DNA of 64,000 nt from Paenibacillus monticola (GTDB lineage: Bacteria > Bacillota > Bacilli > Paenibacillales > Paenibacillaceae). The stretch's first letter is position 1, and each line of letters starts with the position of its first letter. Both the position numbers and the translations under genes were made by a program. The notes under the pieces are model-generated. The model was given only the letters and a program-made list of their open reading frames with translations, did no database searches and had not been told where the DNA came from. Shown piece by piece: positions 1-8,477 of the stretch. Location: assembly GCF_009664975.1 (NCBI RefSeq), contig NZ_WJXB01000013.1:62001-126000 (forward strand), read 5' to 3'.

Positions 1-166
1 CCGACAGAATAATATCGATCCGTTCTTCCTCCATGACCTTGAGGGCAAGGAAGCCGCTATTCGCCGTACCCGCTACCTGGATGTCCAATTCGCTTGCAAG
101 CACCCGGCGGCGCAGCCACTCCAAGTCTACGGCTTCATCGTCTACCAGCAATACATTAATGCTCAC
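1..166 (-). CDS. Response regulator, N-terminal part only (YesN/AraC type likely)
   Basis: The first 55 residues of a receiver domain are present, running off the left edge. The start is a GTG at 164-166 behind a G-rich ribosome site. It reads VSINVLLVDDEAVDLEW, which gives the acidic pair of the phosphorylation pocket (LLVDDE). The window stops just before the expected phospho-acceptor Asp, after IDIILS. It lies 30 bases downstream of the sensor kinase gene on the same strand, so the two form a two-component pair. In this family the C-terminus is usually an AraC-type DNA-binding domain, but that part is outside the window. Confidence 0.85.
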   Translation of the reverse strand, partial: MSINVLLVDDEAVDLEWLRRRVLASELDIQVAGTANSGFLALKVMEEERIDIILS

Positions 167-196
167 CCTAAGACCCCCTTCTCTTGATGTATTTCA

Positions 197-1933
197 TTAT
201 GTGGCGCTCTCGTCAGCATCGTTACGATCCCGAACATCCGCCGGAAAAAGCAGCTGTACCGTCGTACCCGCTCCATAAATACTTGCGATATTCACACCAT
301 ACGCATCGCCGTACCTTAGCTTTATCCGCTCATCTACATTCTTCACACCATAGCCGCCAGCCTGAGTAGGCCCTGTCATCAATTTTCTAACGGTCTCTGG
401 ACGCATGCCAATCCCATTATCGATTACCTTCAGCTCGATGCGGTCGCCTATCCGTTTGCCGGTCAAGCGGATCGCAATCGTCTCTCCAAACCAAGCATGC
501 TTAAAGACATTCTCCACAAAGGGCTGTAGAACCAGCTTAATAATCTGCATGTCCAGAATATCCGGATCAACATCGACATAGATGGTAAATGCATCGGCGT
601 ATTTTACCCGCTGAATTTCAAGATAGGTCTCTACCTGCTCCAGTTCTTTTTCCAGCAGGATATACACGTTCCCTTGATTTAGCGTCAGCCGGTAGAAACG
701 GGAAAGACCCTGTACCATGCCCGTTACTTTTTCTATCTCACCAAGGTTTGCCAAGCTGTTGATCGTCGAAAGTGTATTATACAGGAAGTGGGGGTTAATC
801 TGCGCTTGCAACGCCTCCAGCTCCGCCTGTTTCTTCTGAATACCCTGCACATATACGCTGTTGATCAGCTCCTGGATATTGATCGCCATGACATTAAATG
901 CAGCGGCAATTTGCACGAATTCATCGTTGCCAGAGAAACGTATCCGTTTCTGAAAGTTGCCCTCCTGGAAGGATCGGACGAGACCTACAATCCGCGACAT
1001 TTTCCGTCCAGACAGGCGTGCAACGATGAAACCGATAAATGTCATGACGATAAAGCTGATTGCGCACACTCCGAGAATGACCTTTTGCAGCTTGCCAGCA
1101 TCCCTTGTCAAATAAGTGTGAGGCACCAAGGTTTCAATTACAAAATCCGACCCGGGGATCTTCTCATGGAGACTTAAATAAGAATCTTGAGTGTCTCCCT
1201 GTTCAGCCGTGCCGCTCTGGTATATGGGATTCCCTGTCTTCTGATCTACCAACCGAAGTGTCACCCCATCTTCAACCGGAAAGGCGGAGAACCCGCCGAG
1301 CAAGTCTCCCAAGGACGCCGTTATCCGGACATAGCCGATCACCGTTTTATAGTCGCTGAAAGAGACCAGCCGGCGAATATGCGAGATGTTGCCCAGCAAC
1401 TGATCCGTATCAATCTGAATCCAGATATTGTCCCGTTCCGAATCCTTTAGGGCCTGGTACCATTCGGTGTCAGCGATATCTTCAAAGGGCAGAATGTAAT
1501 AATCACTGTCCTTAATGGGTTCCTCCAGGTTATCACCCGACACGATGTTCAAGTCACTATTCAGCGTATAGAGCATGAAGCGGATATTGTTTCCAAAGAG
1601 CTGTAAGGGCGATTTCAGTTGGGGAACGATCTCATCCAGCATGGTTAGATAGATATCGAGTCGATCTCCCTTCTTCTGGAGCGCACGCTGAAACGGCAGG
1701 CTGCCGAACAACGTATCCGACATCCGCTGGATTTCATCCATCTGATAGCGGATATTGTTCCTGGCCTGCTCCATTCCAGTGCGGATATTCGTTTCGGCCA
1801 TTTCAGTCCGTGACTCGGTCAGCATGGAATAAGAAATGTATCCAATAAGCACGTCCGTCAGCAGTACAAGAAGTAAATAGGGAATCATCATTTTATAGGT
1901 GAACGGCATAAACCGCTGCTTCTTGATCGCCAT
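197..1933 (-). CDS. Sensor histidine kinase, YesM/LytS family
   Basis: A 578-residue membrane kinase. A first membrane segment (about 14-36) is followed by an extracellular sensing domain (about 40-285), a second membrane segment (about 286-307), HAMP (about 305-355), a His_kinase domain with the phospho-acceptor in NPHFLYN (His382), and an HATPase domain with N-box VENVFKHA (about 473-480) and DNGIG (about 505-509). This layout is typical of the YesM family, whose members sense extracellular saccharides or envelope stress and phosphorylate the adjacent YesN-type regulator. The likely target genes lie beyond the left edge, so the signal is unknown. Confidence 0.93.
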   Translation of the reverse strand: MAIKKQRFMPFTYKMMIPYLLLVLLTDVLIGYISYSMLTESRTEMAETNIRTGMEQARNNIRYQMDEIQRMSDTLFGSLPFQRALQKKGDRLDIYLTMLDEIVPQLKSPLQLFGNNIRFMLYTLNSDLNIVSGDNLEEPIKDSDYYILPFEDIADTEWYQALKDSERDNIWIQIDTDQLLGNISHIRRLVSFSDYKTVIGYVRITASLGDLLGGFSAFPVEDGVTLRLVDQKTGNPIYQSGTAEQGDTQDSYLSLHEKIPGSDFVIETLVPHTYLTRDAGKLQKVILGVCAISFIVMTFIGFIVARLSGRKMSRIVGLVRSFQEGNFQKRIRFSGNDEFVQIAAAFNVMAINIQELINSVYVQGIQKKQAELEALQAQINPHFLYNTLSTINSLANLGEIEKVTGMVQGLSRFYRLTLNQGNVYILLEKELEQVETYLEIQRVKYADAFTIYVDVDPDILDMQIIKLVLQPFVENVFKHAWFGETIAIRLTGKRIGDRIELKVIDNGIGMRPETVRKLMTGPTQAGGYGVKNVDERIKLRYGDAYGVNIASIYGAGTTVQLLFPADVRDRNDADESAT

Positions 1934-2053
1934 TATTGCTTACTTCCTCTATGTCGAATTTGGTATGTTTATATTGTATTTGATAATAGTCTAAAATAGT
2001 TAGCACAATGCTAGGAATCGATAGCACTATATGAACATAGGGCTAAATCCGAG

Positions 2054-2097
2054 TAAAAAAGAACAAAGTCCAGGCCTATATTTCGGCTCGGACTTTA
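2054..2097 (-). terminator. Rho-independent terminator after the MarR-family gene
   Basis: Read on the minus strand, a stem with outer arms AAAGTCC / GGACTTT and an inner GCC/GGC pairing is followed by GTTCTTTTTT. It lies directly after the stop codon at 2101. Confidence 0.75.
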
Positions 2098-2100
2098 CTC

Positions 2101-2784
2101 TTACACATCAAAGGAGGTGAAAAAAACATCCTTGAGAATCGTCTTCGCTTTCTTTAAATCACGTTGATCCAACTGTTGAAGCATCTCTACGATTTCATTC
2201 ATTCCCACAGTTTCAATGGTTTCAGAATCTTCCTCTACGGAATGGCTTAAACGTTCTGCTTCAGCTTGCGCAGCTGTGGACTCTGGATTAATCCAGGATG
2301 CTTGCAGGGTATCCTCAAGTCCTCCGATCACAAACAATAATTCCTCCACATTGTATTTCTGCAAAAATTGATTTATCCCCACATTCATACGCCTATGTAG
2401 CGCTTCATGCAAATGAAAAATTTCTTTACCCAAGAGAGTTGTACGAAAATACACTTCTTTTTTATTATCTGGCAGAAACTCTATGCTTATAATTTGTTTA
2501 AGTAACAATTTCCGGGTAACTTTGGACACACTGCCCTTAGGAATTCCAAATTTCTTCGAAATGGTCGTTCCATTTACCGGCTCCAGCTGCCCAATAGCAT
2601 CTATGACATGAAGCATCATGACTGTAGAATCCTCAAGAAAATTAAGAATAGCAGGATTACTGCAGTTCTGTCGCAACCACTGCTTCTCTTCGTCATCCTC
2701 CATTTGAAACCGTTTCTGTAGCATAGGTATAGTATCCATCACTTTTTTTATTAAACTATCTTTGTCATCTGAAGAATGAATCAT
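2101..2784 (-). CDS. MarR-family transcriptional regulator
   Basis: A 227-residue protein with a winged helix-turn-helix at about 60-130 (TISKKFGIPKGSVSKVTRKLLLKQII) and helical dimerisation segments on both sides. The C-terminal extension (about 165-227) is longer than in a minimal MarR protein (about 145 residues). The start has AAGGAG upstream. It is divergent from the flavodoxin-fold reductase at 2966 with about 180 bases between them, the usual arrangement for a redox- or ligand-responsive MarR repressor and its target. The ligand cannot be read from the sequence. Confidence 0.85.
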   Translation of the reverse strand: MIHSSDDKDSLIKKVMDTIPMLQKRFQMEDDEEKQWLRQNCSNPAILNFLEDSTVMMLHVIDAIGQLEPVNGTTISKKFGIPKGSVSKVTRKLLLKQIISIEFLPDNKKEVYFRTTLLGKEIFHLHEALHRRMNVGINQFLQKYNVEELLFVIGGLEDTLQASWINPESTAAQAEAERLSHSVEEDSETIETVGMNEIVEMLQQLDQRDLKKAKTILKDVFFTSFDV

Positions 2785-2862
2785 AGAACGGTCTCCTTAT
2801 AAGCTCAACTTATTCATACACATATGCCTATCCAGTTTAACAAGAAACAAAAGATAAATAAA

Positions 2863-2909
2863 GTTTCCCGGAAACAATATTGACAAAATGGAGACGTCAG
2901 GATTATTAT
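2863..2909 (+). promoter_or_regulatory. Promoter of the reductase gene with adjacent palindrome
   Basis: TTGACA at 2880-2885 and TATTAT at 2904-2909 are separated by 18 bases, a good sigma-A promoter for the gene at 2966. The palindrome GTTTCCCGGAAAC (2863-2875) ends five bases before the -35 box and is a candidate operator for the divergent MarR protein. The operator role is inferred. Confidence 0.6.
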
Positions 2910-2965
2910 ATCCGTAGAAACTATTTAGTATCCAAGAAACAATAAATTGAAGAGGAGCTTTTTAT

Positions 2966-3583
2966 ATGAAATTCTTAATTGTCTTCGACCATCCGTACGG
3001 GGCTTCCTCCTCTGAGAATACTCCACACCATAGAAGTTATTCGGCCGCCCTATTGGCCGCTGTTATGCGTGGACTCAGCACTAAGGGTCACACATCTGAT
3101 CTCATTGATCTGCATGCCGACGGATTTAATCCGGTTACCTCAGCCGAAGAGCTTGCCGCATGGCGGCAACAGAAGACCAAAGACCCGCTCGTAGTTTCTT
3201 ACCAAGAGCGTCTTATAGCTGCCGATCATATTGTCTTCATATTTCCGATCTGGTGGGAATCCATGCCCGCGCTTACCAAAGGCTTCCTCGATAAGGTATT
3301 TGTAAAAGGTACGATTTACGACGAGCCTAAACCAGGACGTCCCTTCGTCCACATGCTTCCGAATAACAAGGGGGTTTCCCTGTTGACGGTAATGAGTACG
3401 CCAGACTTCATCTATCGCTGGGTCTTCGGCAACCCCATTACCAAGATGTTATTCCGTGGCACCTTTCGCAAGATGGGTATCCATAAGCTTCGCTGGTACA
3501 ATTATACGGGGATGTCGAGACGCAGTTTAGAACAACGAGTGCAGTATCTTAACAAAACAGAGCAACGCTTCGCACGCTTATAA
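2966..3583 (+). CDS. NAD(P)H-dependent oxidoreductase, flavodoxin fold (NQO1/MdaB-like)
   Basis: A 205-residue cytoplasmic flavoprotein. The N-terminal strand and FMN/FAD phosphate-binding region is KFLIVFDHPYGASSSENTPHHRSY. The core motif IVFIFPIWWESMPALTKGFLDKVF (about 90-113) is characteristic of the NQO1/KefF/MdaB family, which reduces quinones or other electrophiles by two electrons using NAD(P)H. A strong GAGGAG site precedes the ATG. The gene is divergent from a MarR regulator, which suggests induction by quinone-like or electrophilic compounds. Substrate not determinable. Confidence 0.9.
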   Translation: MKFLIVFDHPYGASSSENTPHHRSYSAALLAAVMRGLSTKGHTSDLIDLHADGFNPVTSAEELAAWRQQKTKDPLVVSYQERLIAADHIVFIFPIWWESMPALTKGFLDKVFVKGTIYDEPKPGRPFVHMLPNNKGVSLLTVMSTPDFIYRWVFGNPITKMLFRGTFRKMGIHKLRWYNYTGMSRRSLEQRVQYLNKTEQRFARL

Positions 3584-3593
3584 CTCCTCTAAA

Positions 3594-3642
3594 CAAGAAG
3601 AAACGGCTTCGCCTCCTTAACATAGACGGCAACCGTTTCTTC
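3594..3642 (+). repeat. Intergenic hairpin repeat, family R2 copy 1
   Basis: The repeat begins CAAGAAGAAACGGCTTCGCC and is followed by TCCTT. It recurs at 13755-13780 and, inverted, at 46485-46511. Here its first part pairs (GAAGAAACGG 3597-3606 with CCGTTTCTTC 3633-3642) to give a hairpin between two convergent genes, which may end transcription from either side, although the T-run is weak. Confidence 0.55.
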
Positions 3643-3658
3643 GAAAAATATAGTCCAT

Positions 3659-4204
3659 TCAACTCGGTGAGTTGCTGGAGCTATTAGTTCCTGCTTGAGC
3701 ATCAAGTTTATTTTCAATTTCGGCAAGGCGATGATCAATTTTGTGCAATAATTTCTGAATGGCTAAATTCTCTTGCTCTGCCTTGAAATTAATTGCAAAA
3801 TCCATAATCGATTCTTGCTTATCTCTCGCAGCCTGGCGATTCTGACTCATTAGAATGACCGGAGCTTGTAAGGCGGCCAAACAAGAAAGAATCAGATTCA
3901 ACAGAATAAACGGCGATTTATCAAAATGAACGGTAAAACCAATGATATTCCAAACCATCCATAACAATAAGAAGGAAATAAAAATAATAATAAACGGCCA
4001 GCTGCCACCAAACGAAGCTATATTATCCGCAAGTCGCCCCGACCAGCTCGTCCCCTTCGCTTGCTCTTCATCCAAATGCGCTTCAATATCACCCTTGTAT
4101 TCCTTCACCATTTTGGTAACCCGTCTAATGTGTACTTCACTCAGTTTTTTTCCCGGAGCCACATTTAGATCTTCAACTACGTTTTGCTCATCTTTCATTG
4201 ACAT
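3659..4204 (-). CDS. DUF1003 family membrane protein
   Basis: A 181-residue protein with two membrane segments (about 65-88 WPFIIIFISFLLLWMVWNIIG and about 97-122) in the pattern typical of DUF1003: a short N-terminal cytoplasmic region, two helices with the loop FDKSPFILLNLILSCLAALQAPVILMSQNRQAARD, then a charged coiled-coil-like C-terminus (about 130-172). The start follows GAGGTGAGG. The family is widespread and its function is not established. It is convergent with the reductase gene. Confidence 0.85.
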   Translation of the reverse strand: MSMKDEQNVVEDLNVAPGKKLSEVHIRRVTKMVKEYKGDIEAHLDEEQAKGTSWSGRLADNIASFGGSWPFIIIFISFLLLWMVWNIIGFTVHFDKSPFILLNLILSCLAALQAPVILMSQNRQAARDKQESIMDFAINFKAEQENLAIQKLLHKIDHRLAEIENKLDAQAGTNSSSNSPS

Positions 4205-4316
4205 TTCCTCACCTCGTGCTTCTAGTTTATCATTATTTGTTTCAATATCTACCTACTGTGTTTAAGAGTTATTACCAGATGCTAATCACACATGAATTAA
4301 AAAGGAGCGACTTACT

Positions 4317-4394
4317 ATGAACCTATTACTTATCATCATAATAGTTATACTATTATTTGGTGGCGGCGGATTCTTCTACAGCAGAAGAAGATAA
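4317..4394 (+). CDS. 25-residue single-span membrane peptide
   Basis: ATG at 4317 follows AAAAGGAG with good spacing. The product begins MNLLLIIIIVILLFGGGG and ends FFYSRRR: one hydrophobic helix, a Gly run and a basic tail. The following terminator shows a discrete transcription unit. Peptides of this build (hydrophobic, Gly-rich, YSRRR end) are common in Bacillales, but I know of no established function. Called from the ribosome site, the composition and the terminator. Confidence 0.6.
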   Translation: MNLLLIIIIVILLFGGGGFFYSRRR

Positions 4395-4418
4395 ATAACG
4401 ATTTGAGTATCAAAAAGT

Positions 4419-4478
4419 AAGCATAAAGCATTCCTCACAGTTTTAGTAGGTGAAGGATGTTTTATGCTTGTTTTTTTG
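4419..4478 (+). terminator. Terminator after the 25-residue peptide gene
   Basis: Long stem with arms AAGCATAAAGCATTCCTCAC and a near-complementary GTGAAGGATGTTTTATGCTT, followed by GTTTTTTTG. Confidence 0.85.
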
Positions 4479-4578
4479 TTTATATTAGATTTTTTTAGAT
4501 ATAACCACTAATTATTACCTGATTTTTCCGCTAATTATTAAGGTATTCTCTGAAGAAGCTCTGTGATATCTTATAAAA

Positions 4579-4592
4579 AGTAAACGCTTTCA
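4579..4592 (+). promoter_or_regulatory. cre site (CcpA) before the GH5 gene
   Basis: AGTAAACGCTTTCA matches the cre consensus TGWAANCGNTNWCA at every position except the first. It lies 24 bases before the start codon, where bound CcpA would block transcription, consistent with carbon catabolite repression of a glucanase. Confidence 0.7.
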
Positions 4593-4616
4593 AATATACT
4601 CGAAAAGGAGATTACA

Positions 4617-6341
4617 ATGACCAAGCGAACGCTCAAATCCTTATTTTCACTGGCCCTAGTCGCTGCCCTTCTATTCTCATTGTTCCCATCCAGTATTGCT
4701 GCCGCTGCCTCAACCCCTGAGCAACAACCGAAAGTAGCTTCTAAGAGCAAAATCCAGTCCTATGTTGATGATATGCAGCCCGGCTGGAACCTCGGCAATA
4801 CGTTCGATGCCACAGGTGCTGACGAAACCTCGTGGGGAAATCCGCGTGTTACCAAAGAGCTCATTAAACAGATTGCCAAGCAAGGTTACAAAAGCATCCG
4901 GATTCCAATCACTTGGGATCTGCATATGAGTGCTGCACCTGAGTATACGATAGATCCGGCGTACCTGAAACGTGTAGAAGAGGTTGTTGGTTGGGCGCTG
5001 GATGCCAATCTTTATGTGATGATTAACCTCCATCATGACTCTTGGCTATGGGTAAGCTCTATGGAGAAGCAGCATGATGAAGTGCTGGCGCGTTATAATG
5101 CGGCCTGGATCCAGATTGCCAACCACTTCAAACAGCAGTCCAACAAGCTGATGTTTGAGAGCATCAATGAACCCCGTTTCTCTGAAGGGGGAACTGTAGA
5201 TGAAGCGACAATGGAGCAGTTGCTGAAGGAGCTTAATACGTCCTTTTATCAGATTGTGAGAAAGTCCGGAGGGAATAATGCGGTGCGTCCGCTCGTCCTG
5301 CCGACACTTCAGACCTCACCTACGCAAGACAGAATGAACAGTCTTTATAACACCATCACAGAGCTGAACGATCCCAACCTGATCGCCACCGTCCATTACT
5401 ATGGCTTCTGGCCGTTTAGTGTCAACATTGCGGGCTATACCAAGTTTGAAAAAGATACCCAAAACGATATCACCCAAACCTTTGATAATGTCTACAATAC
5501 ATTTGTCGCCAAGGGTATTCCTGTCATTGTAGGCGAATACGGACTGCTAGGCTTCGATAAGAGTACAGGCGTCATCGAACAGGGTGAGAAGCTGAAGTTC
5601 TTCGAATTTCTGACCCACTATCTCAAAGAAAAGAACATTACCTCCATGCTGTGGGATAACGGCCAGCATTTCAACCGACTGAGCTTCAAATGGTCAGATC
5701 CTGAGCTGTATAACGTAATGAAAGCAGGCCTGAAGACTCGTTCCTCCAATGCGGAAAGCGATCTGATCTATCTGGCTAAAGGTACCCCTATCCAGGATAC
5801 CAAGATCAATCTGAGCTTAAACGGAAACAAACTGACGTCCCTCAGTGTAAGTGGTAAAGCACTGAAAAAGGGCTCGGACTATGAGCTGAACGGTGAAGTC
5901 TTAACGCTTAAAGCCAGCGCACTAACCAAGCTGACGGCAACAGGTACGTTAGGCATCAACGCCGTTCTGACGGCGAAGTTCAACAAAGGTGTAGACTGGA
6001 ATTTCAAAGTTATCCTATTTAACACACCCACACTAAGCAATAGCGAAGGTACGACAGATGCCTTTACCATTCCAACAGCCTTTAACGGTGATCAGCTTGC
6101 TACTATGGAGGCTGTGTATGCCGCTGGAGGCAATGCCGGCCCACAGGACTGGACTTCCTTCAAGGAATTCGGCAATACCTTCAATCCTTCCTATGACACT
6201 AATGAGATTAAGCTGCTGCCAGCCTTCTTTAATGAGGTGAAGGACGGCGAAGTGATTCTCAAATTCCACTTCTGGAGCGGCGAGATTGTTACGTACACGA
6301 TCACGAAGAGCGGAGCGAGTATTGTAGGCAAAACTTCCTAA
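4617..6341 (+). CDS. Secreted GH5 endoglucanase/xyloglucanase with X2 and CBM46 modules
   Basis: 574 residues. A signal peptide (about 1-31) is followed by a GH5 catalytic domain (about 45-370) with the acid/base in ESINEPRF (Glu185) and the nucleophile in VIVGEYG (Glu307), plus GWNLGNTFD and INLHHDSW, all typical of subfamily GH5_4. Next come an Ig-like X2 module (about 375-465, NLSLNGNKLTSLSVSG) and a C-terminal CBM46 (about 475-572). The same GH5-X2-CBM46 order is known in Bacillus Cel5B enzymes, where CBM46 helps build the active cleft and favours xyloglucan or beta-glucan. Monocistronic, with its own cre site and terminator. The exact substrate is inferred. Confidence 0.93.
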   Translation: MTKRTLKSLFSLALVAALLFSLFPSSIAAAASTPEQQPKVASKSKIQSYVDDMQPGWNLGNTFDATGADETSWGNPRVTKELIKQIAKQGYKSIRIPITWDLHMSAAPEYTIDPAYLKRVEEVVGWALDANLYVMINLHHDSWLWVSSMEKQHDEVLARYNAAWIQIANHFKQQSNKLMFESINEPRFSEGGTVDEATMEQLLKELNTSFYQIVRKSGGNNAVRPLVLPTLQTSPTQDRMNSLYNTITELNDPNLIATVHYYGFWPFSVNIAGYTKFEKDTQNDITQTFDNVYNTFVAKGIPVIVGEYGLLGFDKSTGVIEQGEKLKFFEFLTHYLKEKNITSMLWDNGQHFNRLSFKWSDPELYNVMKAGLKTRSSNAESDLIYLAKGTPIQDTKINLSLNGNKLTSLSVSGKALKKGSDYELNGEVLTLKASALTKLTATGTLGINAVLTAKFNKGVDWNFKVILFNTPTLSNSEGTTDAFTIPTAFNGDQLATMEAVYAAGGNAGPQDWTSFKEFGNTFNPSYDTNEIKLLPAFFNEVKDGEVILKFHFWSGEIVTYTITKSGASIVGKTS

Positions 6342-6371
6342 CAACAGGCAACTGATAAGCTGAAAAACAGC

Positions 6372-6413
6372 AAAAGGCATTTTCTAAGGGGAATACTTAG
6401 AGAATGCCTTTTT
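6372..6413 (+). terminator. Terminator after the GH5 gene
   Basis: Inverted repeat AAAAGGCATTTTCTAAG / CTTAGAGAATGCCTTTTT with a seven-base loop, between convergent genes. Confidence 0.85.
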
Positions 6414-6438
6414 GGGCGGTAATATAATAGGTCTAGGG

Positions 6439-7155
6439 TTACCCGAAATACAGGTTATACCCGTAGCTCAGCACAACCAGTAGTATTGCAACGAGTATAC
6501 CTGGAAGAAGATTGGCCACCTTCACTTTGGTGATCCCCAGCAAGTTCAACCCTATAGCCATGATCATAATACCGCCGACCGCGGTCATTTCGGTGATGCA
6601 ATCATTCATTAATACATCGGGCACGAACCGGGTGATCTGTGTCGCCATGAGCGCGATAGCCCCTTCATAGACAAAGACGGGTATGGCTGAGAACAATACC
6701 CCCATCCCAAGCGTGGAGGTCAAGAGAATGGATATGAAACCATCCATGATCGCCTTGGTGTACAGGATATCATGATTCCCCTTAATCCCACTGTCCAAAG
6801 CACCAAGAAACCCCATTGCGCCAACTACAAATACCAGACTGGCCGTAACAAATCCCTGAGCGATACTCCCCGGCTCATTGGAGCCCACTCGCCGCTCCAG
6901 CCACTGGCCCGCGCGGTTGAACTTATCTTCGAGATCAATCCACTCCCCCACTACGGCCCCAATGACCAGACTCAGAATAACAATCAGGAAATTCCCGCTT
7001 TTGAAGCCCATTTGTATGCCGAGCACGATAATAGCCAAGCCAATTCCATTCATGACCGTGTTCTTCATGCTTTCAGGTATCCGGCGCAGCAGCCGGCCGA
7101 GTAAAGTCCCCAAGATAATCGCAATTCCGTTAACTAAAGCCCCCAGTAGAACCAT
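6439..7155 (-). CDS. DUF554 family membrane protein (YdfK/YqgA type)
   Basis: A 238-residue polytopic membrane protein with about seven hydrophobic segments. The family features are visible: N-terminal LLGALVNGIAIILGTLLGRLL, a GAVVGEWIDLEDKF segment (about 82-95), and a central FLGALDSGIKGNHDILYTKAIMDGF (about 117-140). The family is described only as predicted transporters or uncharacterised inner-membrane proteins. No linked gene suggests a role. Confidence 0.88.
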   Translation of the reverse strand: MVLLGALVNGIAIILGTLLGRLLRRIPESMKNTVMNGIGLAIIVLGIQMGFKSGNFLIVILSLVIGAVVGEWIDLEDKFNRAGQWLERRVGSNEPGSIAQGFVTASLVFVVGAMGFLGALDSGIKGNHDILYTKAIMDGFISILLTSTLGMGVLFSAIPVFVYEGAIALMATQITRFVPDVLMNDCITEMTAVGGIMIMAIGLNLLGITKVKVANLLPGILVAILLVVLSYGYNLYFG

Positions 7156-7266
7156 TGACTCTTACTACCCCCATTTTATCTGTATAACTAAATAACTACA
7201 TTAATTCCACACATCTCTCTTATAAGATAGGTTTGAATAATAAAACACGAGGAGTATGTGGAACCT

Positions 7267-7767
7267 ATGAAAAACGTGATTTACAAGTACCTGGTTTATG
7301 TTATTTACTTTCTAGGTATAGGAATGACTTCTAGCGGAATCGTTCTTATGCCTTTTAATGCCGTAAGATACTCAATAATCCTTATTATTGGATTAGGCTT
7401 GTTTCTTGCTGGATCCGTATTTAATGAAATAGTTATTAATCATCATAAAATGACAGCTTCAGAAAGCGTTAAATTGATTACTTTATCCTTAACCTTAGCC
7501 TTAGGTATTGGCATGATTAGCGGAGGTATCTCTCATTTTAAAGAAAGCCCCAGATATGTCTCCTATTTGATCCCTATGGGTACTATTATTTCATTTATTA
7601 GCTTTGTGCTGAAGAATAATTTCAAGCTAGTAAAAAAAGAAAAACTAATGCTGTATACAGGTGTAGTTGTAGTAGCACTAATTCTCTTTATCTCACTTAC
7701 TTTGGCGGTCAATAGTATAAGCATGAATATGACTCCGGGTGGAGATATCTTCAAAATGGCCCATTAA
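7267..7767 (+). CDS. Hypothetical membrane protein, six hydrophobic segments
   Basis: 166 residues from ATG 7267; a GTG at 7258 in the same frame sits only three bases after GAGGAG, so the ATG seems more likely. Six hydrophobic stretches of about 20 residues alternate with short loops (for example KYLVYVIYFLGIGMTSSGIVLMPF and LMLYTGVVVVALILFISLTLAV), so it is an integral membrane protein. The build recalls the YczE-like or YitT-like membrane families, but no diagnostic motif is visible. Its stop lies 20 bases from the stop of the convergent metallopeptidase gene, with no obvious terminator between them. Confidence 0.75.
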   Translation: MKNVIYKYLVYVIYFLGIGMTSSGIVLMPFNAVRYSIILIIGLGLFLAGSVFNEIVINHHKMTASESVKLITLSLTLALGIGMISGGISHFKESPRYVSYLIPMGTIISFISFVLKNNFKLVKKEKLMLYTGVVVVALILFISLTLAVNSISMNMTPGGDIFKMAH

Positions 7768-7788
7768 CAGTAACCACAGCCTTCATTG

Positions 7789-8451
7789 CTAAAGTGTCAT
7801 CGCTTCCCCATGTCTGGCTAGAAAGTCTTGCTTCTCTTTATAATCCGGCATAATACTTCCCAACCGTCTCCAGAACGAGCGATCATGATTCATATGCAGC
7901 AGATGACAGAGTTCATGGATGATCACATAATCAATCACTTCAACAGGGGCCATCGCCAAACGGTAATTGAAAGTGAGCTTCTTATCTGAGCTGCAGCTTC
8001 CCCATTTAGTCCTAGATTCGACGACCTCAATGGATTTGGGTTTGACTCTTAGTTCTGCTTGATAATCTTTGATGCGTTCGCCTACAATCTTCTTACACTT
8101 GGCAAAATAGAATTTCTTGAGCTCTTTCTTCAGTTCCTCTTCCGATAACTCCCCCGTCTGGATTAACTCCTGCAGCAGATACTCTTTGCCCAGATACAGA
8201 AACTTTCCCTCATCCTGATATTCTTTGGCTTCTGGGGTTGCGCGGGCGGCCTCAAGGATCTGGGATTGCTCCAGTATCCATTTTCCGTGCTTTCCTACCA
8301 CGCTCATAATCATCTCTTCACTTGCTTCTTTGGGAGCTTTAACCGTGATATGCCCTACTGTATCCAATTGAATGGAAATCTTCTTGGCATTCCCGTACTG
8401 AACATTAAAGCTTATCATATGATTCTCAAATTCAATCTTCATGCACACCAT
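7789..8451 (-). CDS. YgjP-like zinc metallopeptidase (M48/SprT-like)
   Basis: 220 residues. The C-terminal zinc site is HELCHLLHMNHDRSFW (about 180-195, HExxH plus a downstream His), preceded by the family signature RTKWGSCSSDKKLTFNYRLAMAP (about 146-168). The N-terminal half is a beta-rich domain. YgjP/DUF45 proteins are cytoplasmic and their substrates are unknown. An alternative start at MKIEF (8442) is equally plausible, as neither has a strong ribosome site. It begins 26 bases after the ABC permease stop codon and may be the last gene of that operon. Confidence 0.88.
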   Translation of the reverse strand: MVCMKIEFENHMISFNVQYGNAKKISIQLDTVGHITVKAPKEASEEMIMSVVGKHGKWILEQSQILEAARATPEAKEYQDEGKFLYLGKEYLLQELIQTGELSEEELKKELKKFYFAKCKKIVGERIKDYQAELRVKPKSIEVVESRTKWGSCSSDKKLTFNYRLAMAPVEVIDYVIIHELCHLLHMNHDRSFWRRLGSIMPDYKEKQDFLARHGEAMTL

Positions 8452-8477
8452 CGTTTCTATAACGTTATGTCTAACAT

